Assembly (NCBI GenBank): GCA_016793885.1
Contig: JAEUHE010000031.1
Location: 38,185-102,184 of the forward strand
Origin: Verrucomicrobiales bacterium
GTDB lineage: Bacteria > Verrucomicrobiota > Verrucomicrobiia > Limisphaerales > UBA11320
DNA length: 64,000 nt
Direction of reading: 5' to 3'
The position numbers and the translations under genes were made by a program. Numbering within the stretch: position 1 is the stretch's first letter; the number at the start of each line of letters is the position of its first letter. Shown one piece after another: positions 63,917 through 64,000 of the stretch. The notes under the pieces are model-generated. The model worked only from the letters and a program-made list of their open reading frames with translations, ran no database searches and had not been told where the DNA came from.

Positions 63917-64000
63917 ATGAAAAACTCAACTAAGCACCTCGACGTATCGAGTCCCCAAACAGTGACGGAGTTTATTAAGCTGCATAACGGGCAGGAAACA
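63917..64000 (+). CDS. Possible 5' end of a gene running off the window
   Basis: An ATG at 63917 opens a frame of 28 codons without a stop up to the window end, reading MKNSTKHLDVSSPQTVTEFI then KLHNGQET. It is plausible as a hydrophilic N-terminus and lies divergent from oppA. The stretch is too short for a family call, and chance open frames of this size are common, so confidence is low. Confidence 0.3.
   Translation, partial: MKNSTKHLDVSSPQTVTEFIKLHNGQET

Noticed and set aside
1..64000. tRNA, rRNA, CRISPR arrays, prophage or IS transposase genes
   Set aside because: None was recognised by eye in the gaps or frames. A tRNA or CRISPR scan would settle it.

Overview
The window looks like chromosomal DNA of a Verrucomicrobiota bacterium, probably from the Pedosphaera/Limisphaerales side. 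This placement is inferred from gene content and not from a marker-gene tree. The clues are high G+C, a DUF1800/DUF1501 gene pair, many very large exported proteins with thrombospondin-3-like Asp-rich repeats, a GYF_2-domain protein, and dispersed REP-like palindromes.

Positions 1-15017 (minus strand) hold a division and cell-wall (dcw) cluster read from mraZ towards ddl: mraZ, an unknown gene, rsmH, an ftsL-like gene, ftsI, murE, murF, mraY, murD, a LysM membrane protein, ftsW, murG, murB and ddl (cut by the window edge). The genes cover most peptidoglycan precursor synthesis from UDP-MurNAc-peptides to lipid II, plus septal transglycosylase and transpeptidase. murC is not at its usual place between murG and murB. 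A minus-strand intrinsic terminator lies between the LysM gene and ftsW. TGGG boxes in 10-bp phase upstream of mraZ look like MraZ operators.

Positions 15018-29108 carry queA, a RibD-C-like reductase, an exported unknown protein, the DUF1800/DUF1501 pair, a loose region with small genes (a membrane protein, an Asp-repeat lipoprotein and a toxin-antitoxin pair whose toxin frame has an early stop), a GYF_2-VOC fusion protein and acs.

Positions 29260-41225 carry a 1569-residue multi-PAS hybrid histidine kinase with an exported OB-like sensor region, a heavy-metal RND pump with its outer-membrane channel but no adaptor gene, and a myo-inositol oxygenase with all six iron ligands behind a small exported protein.

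Positions 41226-55863 (minus strand) form a tightly packed run of five genes that all encode exported proteins: a small secreted protein, a predicted outer-membrane barrel, and giants of about 2067, 1135 and 1173 residues, the last three overlapping at stop and start. This is the best candidate for an undescribed system in the window.

Positions 56157-64000 hold a POT-family peptide transporter, a periplasmic thioredoxin-like protein with a GspC/PilP-like tail, an oppA-oppB-oppC set without ATPase genes, and a lone condensation-type acyltransferase in which the second His of HHxxxDG is Gln.

Intergenic DNA contains two repeat classes worth attention: REP-like hairpins (41095, 56014-56095, 63806-63863) and six copies of an element built of three 9-bp units. 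No rRNA, tRNA, CRISPR array or transposase gene was found by eye.
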